Below the pieces are notes generated by a model. It was given only the letters and a program-made list of their open reading frames with translations, was not told the origin of the DNA and searched no databases. A stretch of DNA of 64,000 bases from Aliidongia sp035943795. Lineage in GTDB: Bacteria; Pseudomonadota; Alphaproteobacteria; ATCC43930; CGMCC-115725. Made by a program: the position numbers and the translations under genes. Below are positions 45,611-55,139 of the stretch, piece by piece. The stretch's first letter is position 1. The number at the start of each line of letters is the position of its first letter. The stretch lies in NCBI RefSeq assembly GCF_035943795.1, contig NZ_DASZBY010000034.1, forward strand, positions 124,001 to 188,000, in the 5' to 3' direction.

Positions 45611-47140
45611 TCAGGCCTCCGGTGCCGCGCCATCTTCCTCGGCGAACCAATGGGCGCGGGCGGCCATGATGATCTCGTTGGCCTGCTCCTCGGACATCTT
45701 GGTCACGTCCTTCAGCAATTCGATCAGCTCGTCGCTGGCAAGGTCGCCCAGGTCGTCCAGCGTCTTGATGCCGTTCTCGCCGAGCTTGGCGGCCATGCCG
45801 AGACTGAGGCCGTCGAGCTCGATCAGCGCATCCTCGACGCCCAGTTCCTGGCGGCGCTGCTCGAAGAGGGCGTTCTGCTGTTCGAGGAAGCTCAGGGCGC
45901 GAGCCTGGAGTTCGCCCGCGACATCCTCGTCGAAGCCTTCGATGCCGGCGAGTTCGTCGAGCTGCACGTAGGCCACTTCCTCGACCGAGGTGAAGCCTTC
46001 GTTGACCAATAGATGGGCAATGACATCGTCGACGTCCAGGGCCTCGATGAACAAGGCGCTGCGCGACTGCGTTTCCGCGGTCCGGCGCTCGCTCTCCTCG
46101 GCCTCGGTCAGGATGTCGATGTCCCAGCCGGTCAGCTGCGAGGCGAGGCGCACGTTCTGCCCGCGGCGGCCGATGGCGAGCGACAGCTGATCGTCGGGCA
46201 CCACCACTTCGATGCGGCGCTGCTCCTCGTCCATGACGACCTTGGCGACCTCGGCGGGGGCCAGCGCATTGACGACGAAGGTCGCCGGATCCTGCGACCA
46301 GGGAATGATGTCGATCTTCTCGCCCTGCAGCTCGGCCACGACGGCCTGGACGCGGCTGCCGCGCATGCCGACGCAGGCGCCGACCGGATCGATCGAGCTG
46401 TCGTTCGAGATCACGCCGATCTTGGCGCGGCTGCCCGGATCGCGCGCCACGGCGCGGATCTCGATGATGCCGTCGTAGATTTCCGGCACTTCCTGGGCGA
46501 ACAGCTTGGCCATGAATTGGGGATGGGTGCGCGACAGGAAGATCTGCGGGCCGCGGATCTCGGGGCGCACGTCGTAGATATAGGCGCGCACGCGCTCGCC
46601 CTGGCGGAATGTCTCGCGCGGCAGCAGCTCGTCGCGGCGCAGCATCGCCTCGGCACGGCCCAGGTCGACCACGACGTTGCCGAACTCGACGCGCTTGACG
46701 AGGCCGTTGACGATCTCGCCGATGCGATCCTTGAATTCGCGGTACTGACGCTGACGCTCGGCGTCGCGCACGCGCTGCACGATCACCTGCTTGGCGGTCT
46801 GGGCGGCGATGCGGCCGAAATCGATCGGCGGCAGCGGATCGGTGATGAAATCGCCGACCTGGGCCGACGGATCATGCAGCTGCGCCTCTTCTAGGCTCAT
46901 CTGGGTCGCTTCGTTCTCGATCGGATCGGCGACCTCGCGAAAGCGCATCAGCTTGATTTCGCCCGTCTTGCGGTCGATCTCGGCGCGGATGTCGTATTCC
47001 TGGCCGTACTTGGAGCGGCCGGCCTTCTGGATGGCCTGCTCCATCGCTTCCAGCACCTCGTCGCGCTCGATGCCTTTGTCGCGCGCGACCGTGTCGGCGA
47101 CCAGCAGGAGCTCGGGGCGGGCGGCGAGTGACTGTTCCAT
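45611..47140 (-). CDS. nusA: Transcription termination/antitermination factor NusA
   Basis: 509 residues. The N-terminal RNAP-binding domain (ARPELLLVADTVARDKGIER) is followed by S1 (GEIVNGLVKRVEFGNVVVDL), KH1 (VGACVGMRGSRVQAVVAELQ) and KH2 (QLSLAIGRRGQNVRLASQLT). C-terminal helix-hairpin-helix repeats of the alphaproteobacterial type occupy about 365-490. It acts in pausing, termination and antitermination. ATG 47140 is used; ATG 47152 is possible. Confidence 0.98.
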   Translation of the reverse strand: MEQSLAARPELLLVADTVARDKGIERDEVLEAMEQAIQKAGRSKYGQEYDIRAEIDRKTGEIKLMRFREVADPIENEATQMSLEEAQLHDPSAQVGDFITDPLPPIDFGRIAAQTAKQVIVQRVRDAERQRQYREFKDRIGEIVNGLVKRVEFGNVVVDLGRAEAMLRRDELLPRETFRQGERVRAYIYDVRPEIRGPQIFLSRTHPQFMAKLFAQEVPEIYDGIIEIRAVARDPGSRAKIGVISNDSSIDPVGACVGMRGSRVQAVVAELQGEKIDIIPWSQDPATFVVNALAPAEVAKVVMDEEQRRIEVVVPDDQLSLAIGRRGQNVRLASQLTGWDIDILTEAEESERRTAETQSRSALFIEALDVDDVIAHLLVNEGFTSVEEVAYVQLDELAGIEGFDEDVAGELQARALSFLEQQNALFEQRRQELGVEDALIELDGLSLGMAAKLGENGIKTLDDLGDLASDELIELLKDVTKMSEEQANEIIMAARAHWFAEEDGAAPEA

Positions 47141-47198
47141 GATCGGTCTCACATAACTTCTGTCAGCGAGGGCGTTTCCGCCCGGCTCGTACGGTGTA

Positions 47199-47726
47199 TC
47201 AGGCGGCGGGGTCTTCTTCGGGCTCGTCGCCCGGCAGCGGATCTTTGGGGGCGAAGGCCTTCAACAGCGCATCGGTCAAGAGCAGCTTCGCTTTGCGGAC
47301 CTCGGTGAAGGGCACGGCGACCGTGGCCTTGTCGTCGGTCACGGTGAGGCGATCCTGCTCGTCGATGCCGACGATGACGCCCTTGAAGCGCTTGCGGCCG
47401 TCGATCAGGCGCTCGCTTTCGAACTTCGCGTCGAAGCCGGCGTATTTCCTGAAATCTTCGCGGCTGATCAGCGGGCGGTCGATGCCGGGCGAGGTCACTT
47501 CCAGCGTATAGGCGAGCTTGATCGGGTCCTCGACGTCGAGCAGGGCCGAGACGGCGCGGCTGATGTCGGCGCAATGCTCCACGTTCATGCCCGAGCCGTC
47601 GGCGGGTTCCGCCATGATCTGCAGAACCGGGCGACTGCCGCCACCGAAACTGACGCGCACCAGGCGAAAGCCCATGCTCTCCAGCGACGGTGCGATCATG
47701 CGCTCGATGACCTCGACTTCCCTCAA
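47199..47726 (-). CDS. rimP: Ribosome maturation factor RimP
   Basis: 175-residue 30S assembly factor. The N-terminal domain shows MIAPSLESMGFRLVRVSFGG and VEHCADISRAVSALLDVEDP, then YTLEVTSPGIDRPLISREDF. The C-terminal SH3-like domain has KRFKGVIVGIDEQDRLTV. The best start is TTG 47726 (LREVEVIERMIAP) because family members begin about ten residues before the MIAP block and an AAAGGG site precedes it. ATG 47699 would truncate the first helix. It heads the nusA-infB operon and has a hairpin-rich leader. Confidence 0.94.
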   Translation of the reverse strand: MREVEVIERMIAPSLESMGFRLVRVSFGGGSRPVLQIMAEPADGSGMNVEHCADISRAVSALLDVEDPIKLAYTLEVTSPGIDRPLISREDFRKYAGFDAKFESERLIDGRKRFKGVIVGIDEQDRLTVTDDKATVAVPFTEVRKAKLLLTDALLKAFAPKDPLPGDEPEEDPAA

Positions 47727-47751
47727 CAGCGACCCTTTCCGGTATGGCGAC

Positions 47752-47818
47752 GGGAGCGGCCGGGCCGCTCCCTCTCGAAAACTGAAAGCAGAAACGAAAA
47801 GTGGGCCCGCAGGCCCAC
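47752..47818 (-). terminator. rimP leader: terminator-like hairpin plus second hairpin
   Basis: On the minus strand, GTGGGCC-TGCG-GGCCCAC (47818-47801) is followed by TTTTCGTTTC, a classic intrinsic terminator shape. About 30 bases later a perfect 10-bp stem GGGAGCGGCC/GGCCGCTCCC (47772-47752) precedes the rimP start. Because no minus-strand gene lies directly upstream for this terminator to serve, it is probably an attenuator of the rimP-nusA-infB operon (inference). Confidence 0.6.
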
Positions 47819-47973
47819 CGATCAAGCTAACCAACCATCGGTGGGATTAGCAGCGCCGCATAATAGTCGGATGTTGCGGGACTGCAAGCAAACTCGTGGC
47901 ACCGATCGCGCGGGCCTGCCGCGCGCACCTGTTCGGGATTTCCTCCAGTCCCGGGGGGTGGCAGGATCGCCGG

Positions 47974-48369
47974 ATGGAACGAGAACCCCGCGTCGGCTGC
48001 GGCGCCGCCATCATCGTCGACGGCCGGATCCTGTTGATCCGGCGCCGGCACGCGCCCGAAGCGATGCATTGGGGCCTGCCCGGCGGCAAGGTCGAATGGC
48101 TGGAGCCGGTCGTCGCCGCCGTCGCGCGCGAGGTGCGAGAGGAACTGGGCATCGTCATCGAGCCCCGGCGCCTGCTGTGCGTCTGCGACCAGATCGACCA
48201 GGCCGCCGGCACCCACTGGCTGGCGCCGGTCTATCGGGTCGACCGCTACGAGGGCGAGCCCCGGGTGATGGAGCCGGACAAGCACCTCGCCTGCGGGTGG
48301 TTCCCGCTGGACGCGCTGCCGGTGCCGCTGACGGCGGCGACGAGGATGGCACTGGTGTCGCTGGTCTGA
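47974..48369 (+). CDS. Nudix hydrolase
   Basis: 131 residues. The Nudix box is intact from GGKVEWLEP through REVREELGI (pattern G-x5-E-x7-REVxEEL). The start VGCGAAIIVDGRILLIRRRH is typical. Such enzymes hydrolyse nucleoside diphosphate derivatives, and the specific substrate is unknown. It is the only plus-strand gene in the 35-60 kb core block. ATG 47974 is preceded by a weak AGGA site. Confidence 0.9.
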   Translation: MEREPRVGCGAAIIVDGRILLIRRRHAPEAMHWGLPGGKVEWLEPVVAAVAREVREELGIVIEPRRLLCVCDQIDQAAGTHWLAPVYRVDRYEGEPRVMEPDKHLACGWFPLDALPVPLTAATRMALVSLV

Positions 48370-48383
48370 CGTCCCCCCATCCC

Positions 48384-48410
48384 GTCACCCCCGGGCTTGA
48401 CCCGGGGGGC
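48384..48410. repeat. Dispersed-type palindrome downstream of Nudix gene
   Basis: CCCCCGGG (48388-48395) and CCCGGGGG (48401-48408) flank CTTGA, preceded by CCCGTCAC. The phrase GTCACCCCCGGGCTTGACCC resembles a palindromic intergenic repeat common in alphaproteobacterial genomes. It sits between the convergent Nudix and trmB genes and may also act as a terminator. Confidence 0.5.
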
Positions 48411-48478
48411 CGCGTGCATCAGCCGATCCGGTCCTACGAGGTATTCCTCCGGGGGACGAATTTGGTCGGAAATGGCGG

Positions 48479-49189
48479 TTATTGTCGAGCCACCCGCTTG
48501 AACCGCAAGAACGCCGGCCGTCGTCCTTGCGTGATCGCTTTCGCCTCGTAGCGCGTCTGTGGCCAGTCTTCCGGGCGTTCGCGCCAGTCGGCGGGGCCGC
48601 GGGCCAGCCATTCGAAGTCGGGATGCGCGGTCGTACGGGCAAGCATCCAGCGCAGGTAATCGACATGGTCGGTGCCGAGGCGCAGTTCCGCGCCGTCGAC
48701 CATCAACTGGGCCAGCCGGTCGAGCGTCTCGGTCGAGACCAGGCGGCGCTTGTGGTGCCGGACCTTGCGCCAGGGATCGGGGAACAGGATGAACACGCGG
48801 TCGAGCGACGCCGGCGGCAGGATGTCGAGCACCTGCCGCGCGTCCTCCGTCACGACGCGGATGTTCGTGCTGCCGGTGCGGGTGACGTGGCCCAGCATCG
48901 TGACGATGCCGTTCTCGAACACTTCGCAGCCGATCAGGCCGATATCGGGGTTGCGCTCCGCCTGCGCCGCCAGATGCTCGCCGCCGCCGAAACCGATCTC
49001 GAGCCAGACGACCCGCGGCTTCGCCGGAAAGATGCCGTCCGGGCCCTTGGCCGCAAGTTCGTCGAGCGGGAGTTTCAGGCTGGGCAGCGCCTCGTCGAGT
49101 AGGCGCTGCTGGTTGGCGCGCAGCTTGTGGCCGCGTCGCCGCCCATGCAGACGGTCGCGACGGGGGACCGTCGCGTCCGTTTCGTCCAT
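48479..49189 (-). CDS. trmB: tRNA (guanine46-N7)-methyltransferase
   Basis: 236-residue SAM-dependent enzyme methylating G46 of tRNA. Seen are RRRGHKLRANQQRLL at the N-terminus, the SAM motif VVWLEIGFGGGEHLAAQAER, CEVFENGIV, LFPDPWRKVRHHKRRLV (catalytic and tRNA-binding) and TDHVDYLRWML. Its ATG directly follows the metK stop (TAAATG), so translation is likely coupled. Confidence 0.96.
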   Translation of the reverse strand: MDETDATVPRRDRLHGRRRGHKLRANQQRLLDEALPSLKLPLDELAAKGPDGIFPAKPRVVWLEIGFGGGEHLAAQAERNPDIGLIGCEVFENGIVTMLGHVTRTGSTNIRVVTEDARQVLDILPPASLDRVFILFPDPWRKVRHHKRRLVSTETLDRLAQLMVDGAELRLGTDHVDYLRWMLARTTAHPDFEWLARGPADWRERPEDWPQTRYEAKAITQGRRPAFLRFKRVARQ

Positions 49190-50362
49190 TTAGCCGAAAA
49201 CGCGCTTCAGCTCGTCGACCAGGTCGAGCTTTTCCCACGAGAAGCCGCCGTCCGCCTCGGGCTTGCGACCGAAATGGCCATAGCTCGAGGTGCGCGTATA
49301 GATCGGCTTGTTCAGGCCCAGATGGGTCCGGATGCCGCGCGGCGTCAGGTTGACCAGCTCCTGCAGCACGGTCGAGAGCTTCTCTTCGTCCACATTGCCG
49401 GTATTGGCGGTGTCGATATAGACCGACAGTGGATGCGACACACCGATCGCGTAGCTGAGCTGGATCGTGCAGCGGTCGGCGAGACCGGCACCGACCACGT
49501 TCTTGGCCAGGTAGCGCGCGGCATAGGCGGCCGAGCGGTCGACCTTCGTCGGATCCTTGCCGGAGAAGGCGCCGCCGCCATGGGGCGAGGCACCGCCGTA
49601 GGTGTCGACGATGATCTTGCGGCCGGTCAGGCCTGCATCGCCGTCCGGACCGCCGATGACGAAGCGGCCGGTCGGGTTGACGTAGAACTTGTCCTCCGGG
49701 CACATCCAGCCTTCCGGCAGGGCGGCCATCACGTGCGGACGGACGATCTCGCGCACTTCGGCGACGTCGATCGTGTCGGAATGCTGGGTCGAGACCACGA
49801 TCGAGGTGGCGCCGACCGGCTTGCCGTTGCGGTACTGCAGCGAGACCTGGCTCTTGGCGTCGGGGCCGAGCAGCGAGGACTGGCCATCCTTGTGACGGGC
49901 CGTTGCCATCGAATGCAGGATGGTGTGCGCGTACTGGATCGGCGCCGGCATCAGCTCTTCGGTCTCGCGCACGGCGTAGCCGAACATGATGCCCTGGTCG
50001 CCGGCGCCTTCGTCCTTGTTGCCGGCGGCGTCGACGCCGACGGCGATGTCGGCCGACTGCTCATGGACGTAGCATTGGATCTCGGCATTCTTCCAATGGA
50101 AGCCGGCCTGCTCGTAGCCGATGTCCTTGATCGCCTGGCGGGCGGTCTCGATCAGCCGTTCCGACGTGACCGAGGCGGGGCCGCGGACTTCGCCGGCCAG
50201 CACGACGCGATTGGTCGTGGCCAGGGTCTCGACGGCGATGCGCGCCTGGGGATCGGCGCCCAGGTACAGATCGACGATCGAATCCGAGATCCGATCGCAA
50301 ACCTTGTCCGGATGGCCTTCGGAAACGGATTCGCTGGTGAAAACGTAGTCGGTCTTGACCAA
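49190..50362 (-). CDS. metK: S-adenosylmethionine synthetase
   Basis: Makes SAM from methionine and ATP. The 390-residue protein has VFTSESVSEGHPDKVCDRIS at the N-terminus, GAGDQGIMFGYAVRETEELM, the phosphate-binding GRFVIGGPDGDAGLTGRKII and GGGAFSGKDPTKVDRSAAYA. A TTG start at 50362 is chosen: it is preceded by GAGAGG at good spacing and places VKTDYVF at the expected N-terminus, whereas the upstream ATG frame adds residues not expected for MetK. The leader has two hairpins. Confidence 0.96.
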   Translation of the reverse strand: MVKTDYVFTSESVSEGHPDKVCDRISDSIVDLYLGADPQARIAVETLATTNRVVLAGEVRGPASVTSERLIETARQAIKDIGYEQAGFHWKNAEIQCYVHEQSADIAVGVDAAGNKDEGAGDQGIMFGYAVRETEELMPAPIQYAHTILHSMATARHKDGQSSLLGPDAKSQVSLQYRNGKPVGATSIVVSTQHSDTIDVAEVREIVRPHVMAALPEGWMCPEDKFYVNPTGRFVIGGPDGDAGLTGRKIIVDTYGGASPHGGGAFSGKDPTKVDRSAAYAARYLAKNVVGAGLADRCTIQLSYAIGVSHPLSVYIDTANTGNVDEEKLSTVLQELVNLTPRGIRTHLGLNKPIYTRTSSYGHFGRKPEADGGFSWEKLDLVDELKRVFG

Positions 50363-50396
50363 GGTCAACCTCTCATCGATGACGGCTTTCCCTGAC

Positions 50397-50454
50397 GTCG
50401 GCCCCTTGCCGACCGGTGGGCGCACGACGGCCCAAGTCGCCAATCATGTTGGCG
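50397..50454 (-). promoter_or_regulatory. metK leader hairpins
   Basis: Two perfect inverted repeats lie in the 158-base gap upstream of metK: GTCGGC/GCCGAC (50397-50413) and CGCCAA/TTGGCG (50438-50454), each with a 5-base loop. I cannot match them to SAM-II or SAM/SAH riboswitch consensus by eye. They may be an uncharacterised metK leader or coincidental. Confidence 0.35.
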
Positions 50455-50520
50455 GCCGCCTTTCTTGCGAGAGAGGTTGGCTTCCCGTCAAGGGATTTGG
50501 TGATTCGACCGACGCGATGC

Positions 50521-51018
50521 TCAATTGTCCGAGCTGTCGTCACCCTCGACCGGCGCCAGGACCTTGGCCAGTTCGAACAGGCGGCGGCGCACCGACGGGT
50601 CGGCGATCCGATAATAGGCGCGTACGAGTTCGAGCGTCTCGCGCCGTGCCATGGGTTCCGCTTCGAAGGCGGCGGCCGGTGGGGGCGTCAGCCCCTGGCT
50701 CTGCTGGATCTGACGCATGGCCGTGACAGTGTCCGGGCTCATTTCGCCGAAGAAGAACTGCACCGGCACGTCGAGCACGCCGGACAATTCCCACAGGCGC
50801 GAGGCACCGATGCGGTTGGCGCCGCGCTCGTATTTCTGAACCTGCTGGAAGGTGAGGCCGATCGCCTCGCCCAACCGCTCCTGGGACAGGCCGAGCAAGG
50901 TGCGCCGCAGCCGGACCCGGGCACCGACATGGACGTCGATCGGGTTCGGCCGGTCCAACTTGGGACGGCGGCGGACGGGCGCTTTGCGCGGGGGCGGGCC
51001 GGAAAGATTTTGAGCCAT
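50521..51018 (-). CDS. XRE-family regulator (PhrR/PraR-like)
   Basis: 165 residues. The HTH is VGARVRLRRTLLGLSQERLG, EAIGLTFQQVQKYERGANRI, GASRLWELSGVLDVPVQFFF. A C-terminal helical region is EPMARRETLELVRAYYRIAD. In rhizobia the homologue PhrR/PraR, which affects acid response, biofilm and quorum sensing, is also encoded beside lnt (actA) and metK, so context supports the assignment. ATG 51018 has a weak AGGTTG site. Confidence 0.88.
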   Translation of the reverse strand: MAQNLSGPPPRKAPVRRRPKLDRPNPIDVHVGARVRLRRTLLGLSQERLGEAIGLTFQQVQKYERGANRIGASRLWELSGVLDVPVQFFFGEMSPDTVTAMRQIQQSQGLTPPPAAAFEAEPMARRETLELVRAYYRIADPSVRRRLFELAKVLAPVEGDDSSDN

Positions 51019-51118
51019 GAACCAACAACCTGACGCTGATGAATGCAATGCGGAAGCACGCACCGCTCTTCTTCCAACGCATCGATCGATAATCGGTTCC
51101 TCGGCGGTTTCGCTCGGA

Positions 51119-52714
51119 TCAGCGCCTGCGCGCCAGAACAAGGGCCGCGCCGCCTGTGACAAAAATCAGGAGAAAGAGAATGAGGTCGCCCCAACGGCCG
51201 TAGAGAGTGGCGGTCGGCAGGCCCGCCGGCAGCGGCACGTCGAGTACGCCCGATCGGCCGAGTCCGAGGCTGGCCAGCACGCGGCCATGGGCGTCGACCA
51301 CACCTGAAATGCCGGTGTTCGCGGCACGGACCAAGGGCAAGCCCTCCTCGACCGCACGGGTGCGCGCGATGGCGAAATGCTGATGCGGTCCGGTCGAGGT
51401 GCCGAACCACGCATCGTTGGTGACGTTCAGGATCCAGGCCGGGCGGTGCTGCTCGTTGATCACCTCATGGGGAAAGATCGCTTCGTAGCAGATGATCGGC
51501 CCGGCCGGCGGCAGGGCGCCGAGCGCAATCGTCGCAGGGCCGGGCCCGGTCGAGAAATCGAAGCGGCGGGCGACGATCTGGTTGAACTTCAGGTATTTGT
51601 GCAGCGGCACGTATTCGCCGAACGGGACCAGGTGGAACTTGTCGTAGCTCGAGACCAGGGCGCCGGTCCGATCGATCGCCGAGATGTTGTTCCACGCCTT
51701 GAAGTCATCGCCGGTGCCCTGCTGCATGCGCAGGGTGCCGGTGATGACCAGGCCGTCCTTGGGCACGACCTCCGCGATGGCGGCCCGGGCATCGGGTTCC
51801 AGGTTGAGCGGGAAGCCGACGGCGCCCTCGGGCCAGATCTGGGCGGTGACCTTGTCGGCGCCGGGGCTGCGGGCCAGCGCCAGCAGCCGGAAGAACCGGT
51901 CGCGCTCCAGCGCCTGGCTCGACACTGCGGTCTGTTCGAACGCCGGCTGGACCAGGCGCAAAGTGACGCCGGCGACCAGCGGGTCGGGGCCGTCGGCCAG
52001 GCGCAGGCCGCCCCAGATCAAGGCCGCGGCGAGGCCAACGAGGCCGACGAGCGGGGCCAGGGCCGGCCGGCCGGCGTCGCCCAGGCGGGCCGGCAGAGCC
52101 GCGACCAGCACGGTCAGCAGGCTGACGCCATAGATGCCGATCAGCGAGACGGACTGCAGCCCGGCCAGCAGCGGCAATGCGTCGCCCGACCAGGCATAGC
52201 CGATGAGCACCCAGGGAAATCCGGTCAGGATATGGCCGCGCAGCCACTCGAACAGGCCCCATGCGGCGGCGAGCGCCAGGATGCGCCCGACGCCGGGGCG
52301 CCAGAAGAAGCGCCGGGCGAGAGCGAGGGCAGCGCCGTTGAACAGCGATAGCAGAGCGGGCAGGCCCAAGAGCGCGATCGGCACCATCCACCAGAACTGC
52401 GCGATATCGACGAACATCGCCTCCGCCGTCCAGTAGAGGCTAGGGACGTAGAATCCCAGGCCCCACAGGAACCCGTCGGCGAAGGCGCCGCGCCAGCCGG
52501 GGCGGCCGTCGGCCAGCCAGACCAGGCCGGGGAAGGCCAGGAACAGCAGCGGCACCAGGTTGAACGGCGGCATGCTTGCCGCGGCCAGCACGCCCAGCAG
52601 GATGGCAATGCCGGCGCGGCGCCAGCCCGTGGCCTGCCCAATCCGGCGGGCGAGACGCGGCAAGGCGGCGCCGAAATCGCCGCCGGCGCGAACCTGTGCT
52701 TCCTCAGATATCAT
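51119..52714 (-). CDS. lnt: Apolipoprotein N-acyltransferase
   Basis: Adds the third acyl chain to lipoproteins in the inner membrane. The 531-residue protein has about seven N-terminal helices and a periplasmic carbon-nitrogen hydrolase domain with the triad Glu (IWPEGAVGFP), Lys (SSYDKFHLVPFGEYVPL) and Cys (PIICYEAIFPHEV). A final membrane helix ends the protein. ATG 52714 is used; the start overlaps corC by 11 bases. Confidence 0.97.
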   Translation of the reverse strand: MISEEAQVRAGGDFGAALPRLARRIGQATGWRRAGIAILLGVLAAASMPPFNLVPLLFLAFPGLVWLADGRPGWRGAFADGFLWGLGFYVPSLYWTAEAMFVDIAQFWWMVPIALLGLPALLSLFNGAALALARRFFWRPGVGRILALAAAWGLFEWLRGHILTGFPWVLIGYAWSGDALPLLAGLQSVSLIGIYGVSLLTVLVAALPARLGDAGRPALAPLVGLVGLAAALIWGGLRLADGPDPLVAGVTLRLVQPAFEQTAVSSQALERDRFFRLLALARSPGADKVTAQIWPEGAVGFPLNLEPDARAAIAEVVPKDGLVITGTLRMQQGTGDDFKAWNNISAIDRTGALVSSYDKFHLVPFGEYVPLHKYLKFNQIVARRFDFSTGPGPATIALGALPPAGPIICYEAIFPHEVINEQHRPAWILNVTNDAWFGTSTGPHQHFAIARTRAVEEGLPLVRAANTGISGVVDAHGRVLASLGLGRSGVLDVPLPAGLPTATLYGRWGDLILFLLIFVTGGAALVLARRR

Positions 52715-53573
52715 CGCCGGCCGGTTCGATCTTAGGCGCACGCCGGACACGCAGGCGGCGCAGGCGACGCTGGTCAGCGTCCAACACCTCGAACACGATG
52801 CCCGACGGATGCTCGATCCGCTCGCCGCGCAACGGCACGTGGCCGGCCAGCATGAAGATCAGGCCGCCGACGGTATCGACCTCCTCTTCGGCATTGACCA
52901 GCAGCAGGCGGATGTCGAGCGCCGTCTCCAATTCCTCGATCGGCGTGCGCGCATCGACGATCAGGCTGCCGTCGGCCCGCTCCAGGATATGCGCCGGCTC
53001 GGTCTCGTCATGCTCGTCCTCGATGTCGCCGACGATCTCCTCGACCAGGTCCTCGATCGTGATCAAGCCGTCGATGCCGCCGAATTCGTCGACCACGAAT
53101 GCCATATGGACGCGCTGCTGGCGCATCTGCGACAGCAGGTCGAGGACGCGCGAGGAGGGCGCCACGAACAACGCCTTGCGCAGCAGACGCGGCAATGGCG
53201 CGGTCTTGCCGGCGGCGACGTAGCCCAGCACGTCCTTGACGTGGATCATGCCGACCACATGGTCGAGATCGCCCTCATAGACCGGCAGGCGCGAATGGCC
53301 CTCGTCGATCAGCAGCTTCACGACGTCGGCGAACGGCGTGGCCAGATCGACCGCCACGATGTCGACGCGCGGCACCATCACGTCCCAGGCCGCCAGATCG
53401 CGCAGCTTCAGCACGTTTTCGATGAGCGCGCGCTCGTGGCTGTCGAAGGCCGCGGTGCCCTCGGCATCGGGGTCGTCGTTCTCGGCGGCCGCCCCGCTGG
53501 TCCATCGCTTGAAGCGATCCCACAGCGTCGGCTGCTCGCCGTCACGGGCCTTCGGATAGGAGGCGTCAGTCAT
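52704..53573 (-). CDS. corC: CBS-domain CorC/HlyC-like protein
   Basis: 289-residue soluble protein with two CBS domains: VMVPRVDIVAVDLATPFADV, HSRLPVYEGDLDHVVGMIHV, and RVHMAFVVDEFGGIDGLITI EDLVEEIVGDIEDEHD. A C-terminal CorC_HlyC transporter-associated domain ends the protein. It is associated with magnesium/cobalt homeostasis in other bacteria. It lies between ybeY and lnt with short overlaps, a conserved order. Confidence 0.94.
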   Translation of the reverse strand: MTDASYPKARDGEQPTLWDRFKRWTSGAAAENDDPDAEGTAAFDSHERALIENVLKLRDLAAWDVMVPRVDIVAVDLATPFADVVKLLIDEGHSRLPVYEGDLDHVVGMIHVKDVLGYVAAGKTAPLPRLLRKALFVAPSSRVLDLLSQMRQQRVHMAFVVDEFGGIDGLITIEDLVEEIVGDIEDEHDETEPAHILERADGSLIVDARTPIEELETALDIRLLLVNAEEEVDTVGGLIFMLAGHVPLRGERIEHPSGIVFEVLDADQRRLRRLRVRRAPKIEPAGDDI

Positions 53574-54086
53574 CGATCGCGCCTGCCAGCTCTGTCACGT
53601 AGGGATCGGCGATGCCGAGCCCGGCCAGGATGCGGATCTCGAGCGCTTCCATCCGCTGGGCCTCATCCTCGTCCAGATGATCGTACCCCAGAAGATGCAG
53701 CACGCCATGCAGCACGAGATGGGCGACATGGTCGGCGAACCGCTTGCCCTGCCCGCCAGACTCGCGCTCGCAGGTTTCATACGCAAGGGCAATGTCGCCC
53801 AATTCGAGCGGCACGCCGACGAACTCCGGTTCCGGCACCATGCCCTCGGCGGTTTCCGTTGCCGGAAACGACAGCACGTTGGTCGGATTGTCCTTGCCGC
53901 GCCACGTACGGTTCAACTCGTGCACGGCAGCATCGTCGGTCAGGAGGATGCTGATGCCGGCCGGGCCGATGCCCGGGCAGGCGGCCTCGAGCGTCCGTCG
54001 GGCCAGGGCGGCGATCCAGACCTCGGTGTCGGGCAGCGCGCGATGCCAGCTCTCCGCCTCGACCGAGACGAGGATGGGAACGTCGC

Positions 54087-54090
<4 letters not shown>
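53566..54090 (-). CDS. ybeY: Endoribonuclease YbeY
   Basis: 174-residue zinc-dependent RNase needed for 16S rRNA maturation and quality control. The metal motif is LVLHGVLHLLGYDHLDEDEA (HGxLHLxGYDH). Upstream are LNRTWRGKDNPTNVLSFPA and LGDIALAYETCERE. The start overlaps phoH by four bases. Confidence 0.97.
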
Positions 54091-55135
<1,045 letters not shown>

Positions 55136-55139
<4 letters not shown>

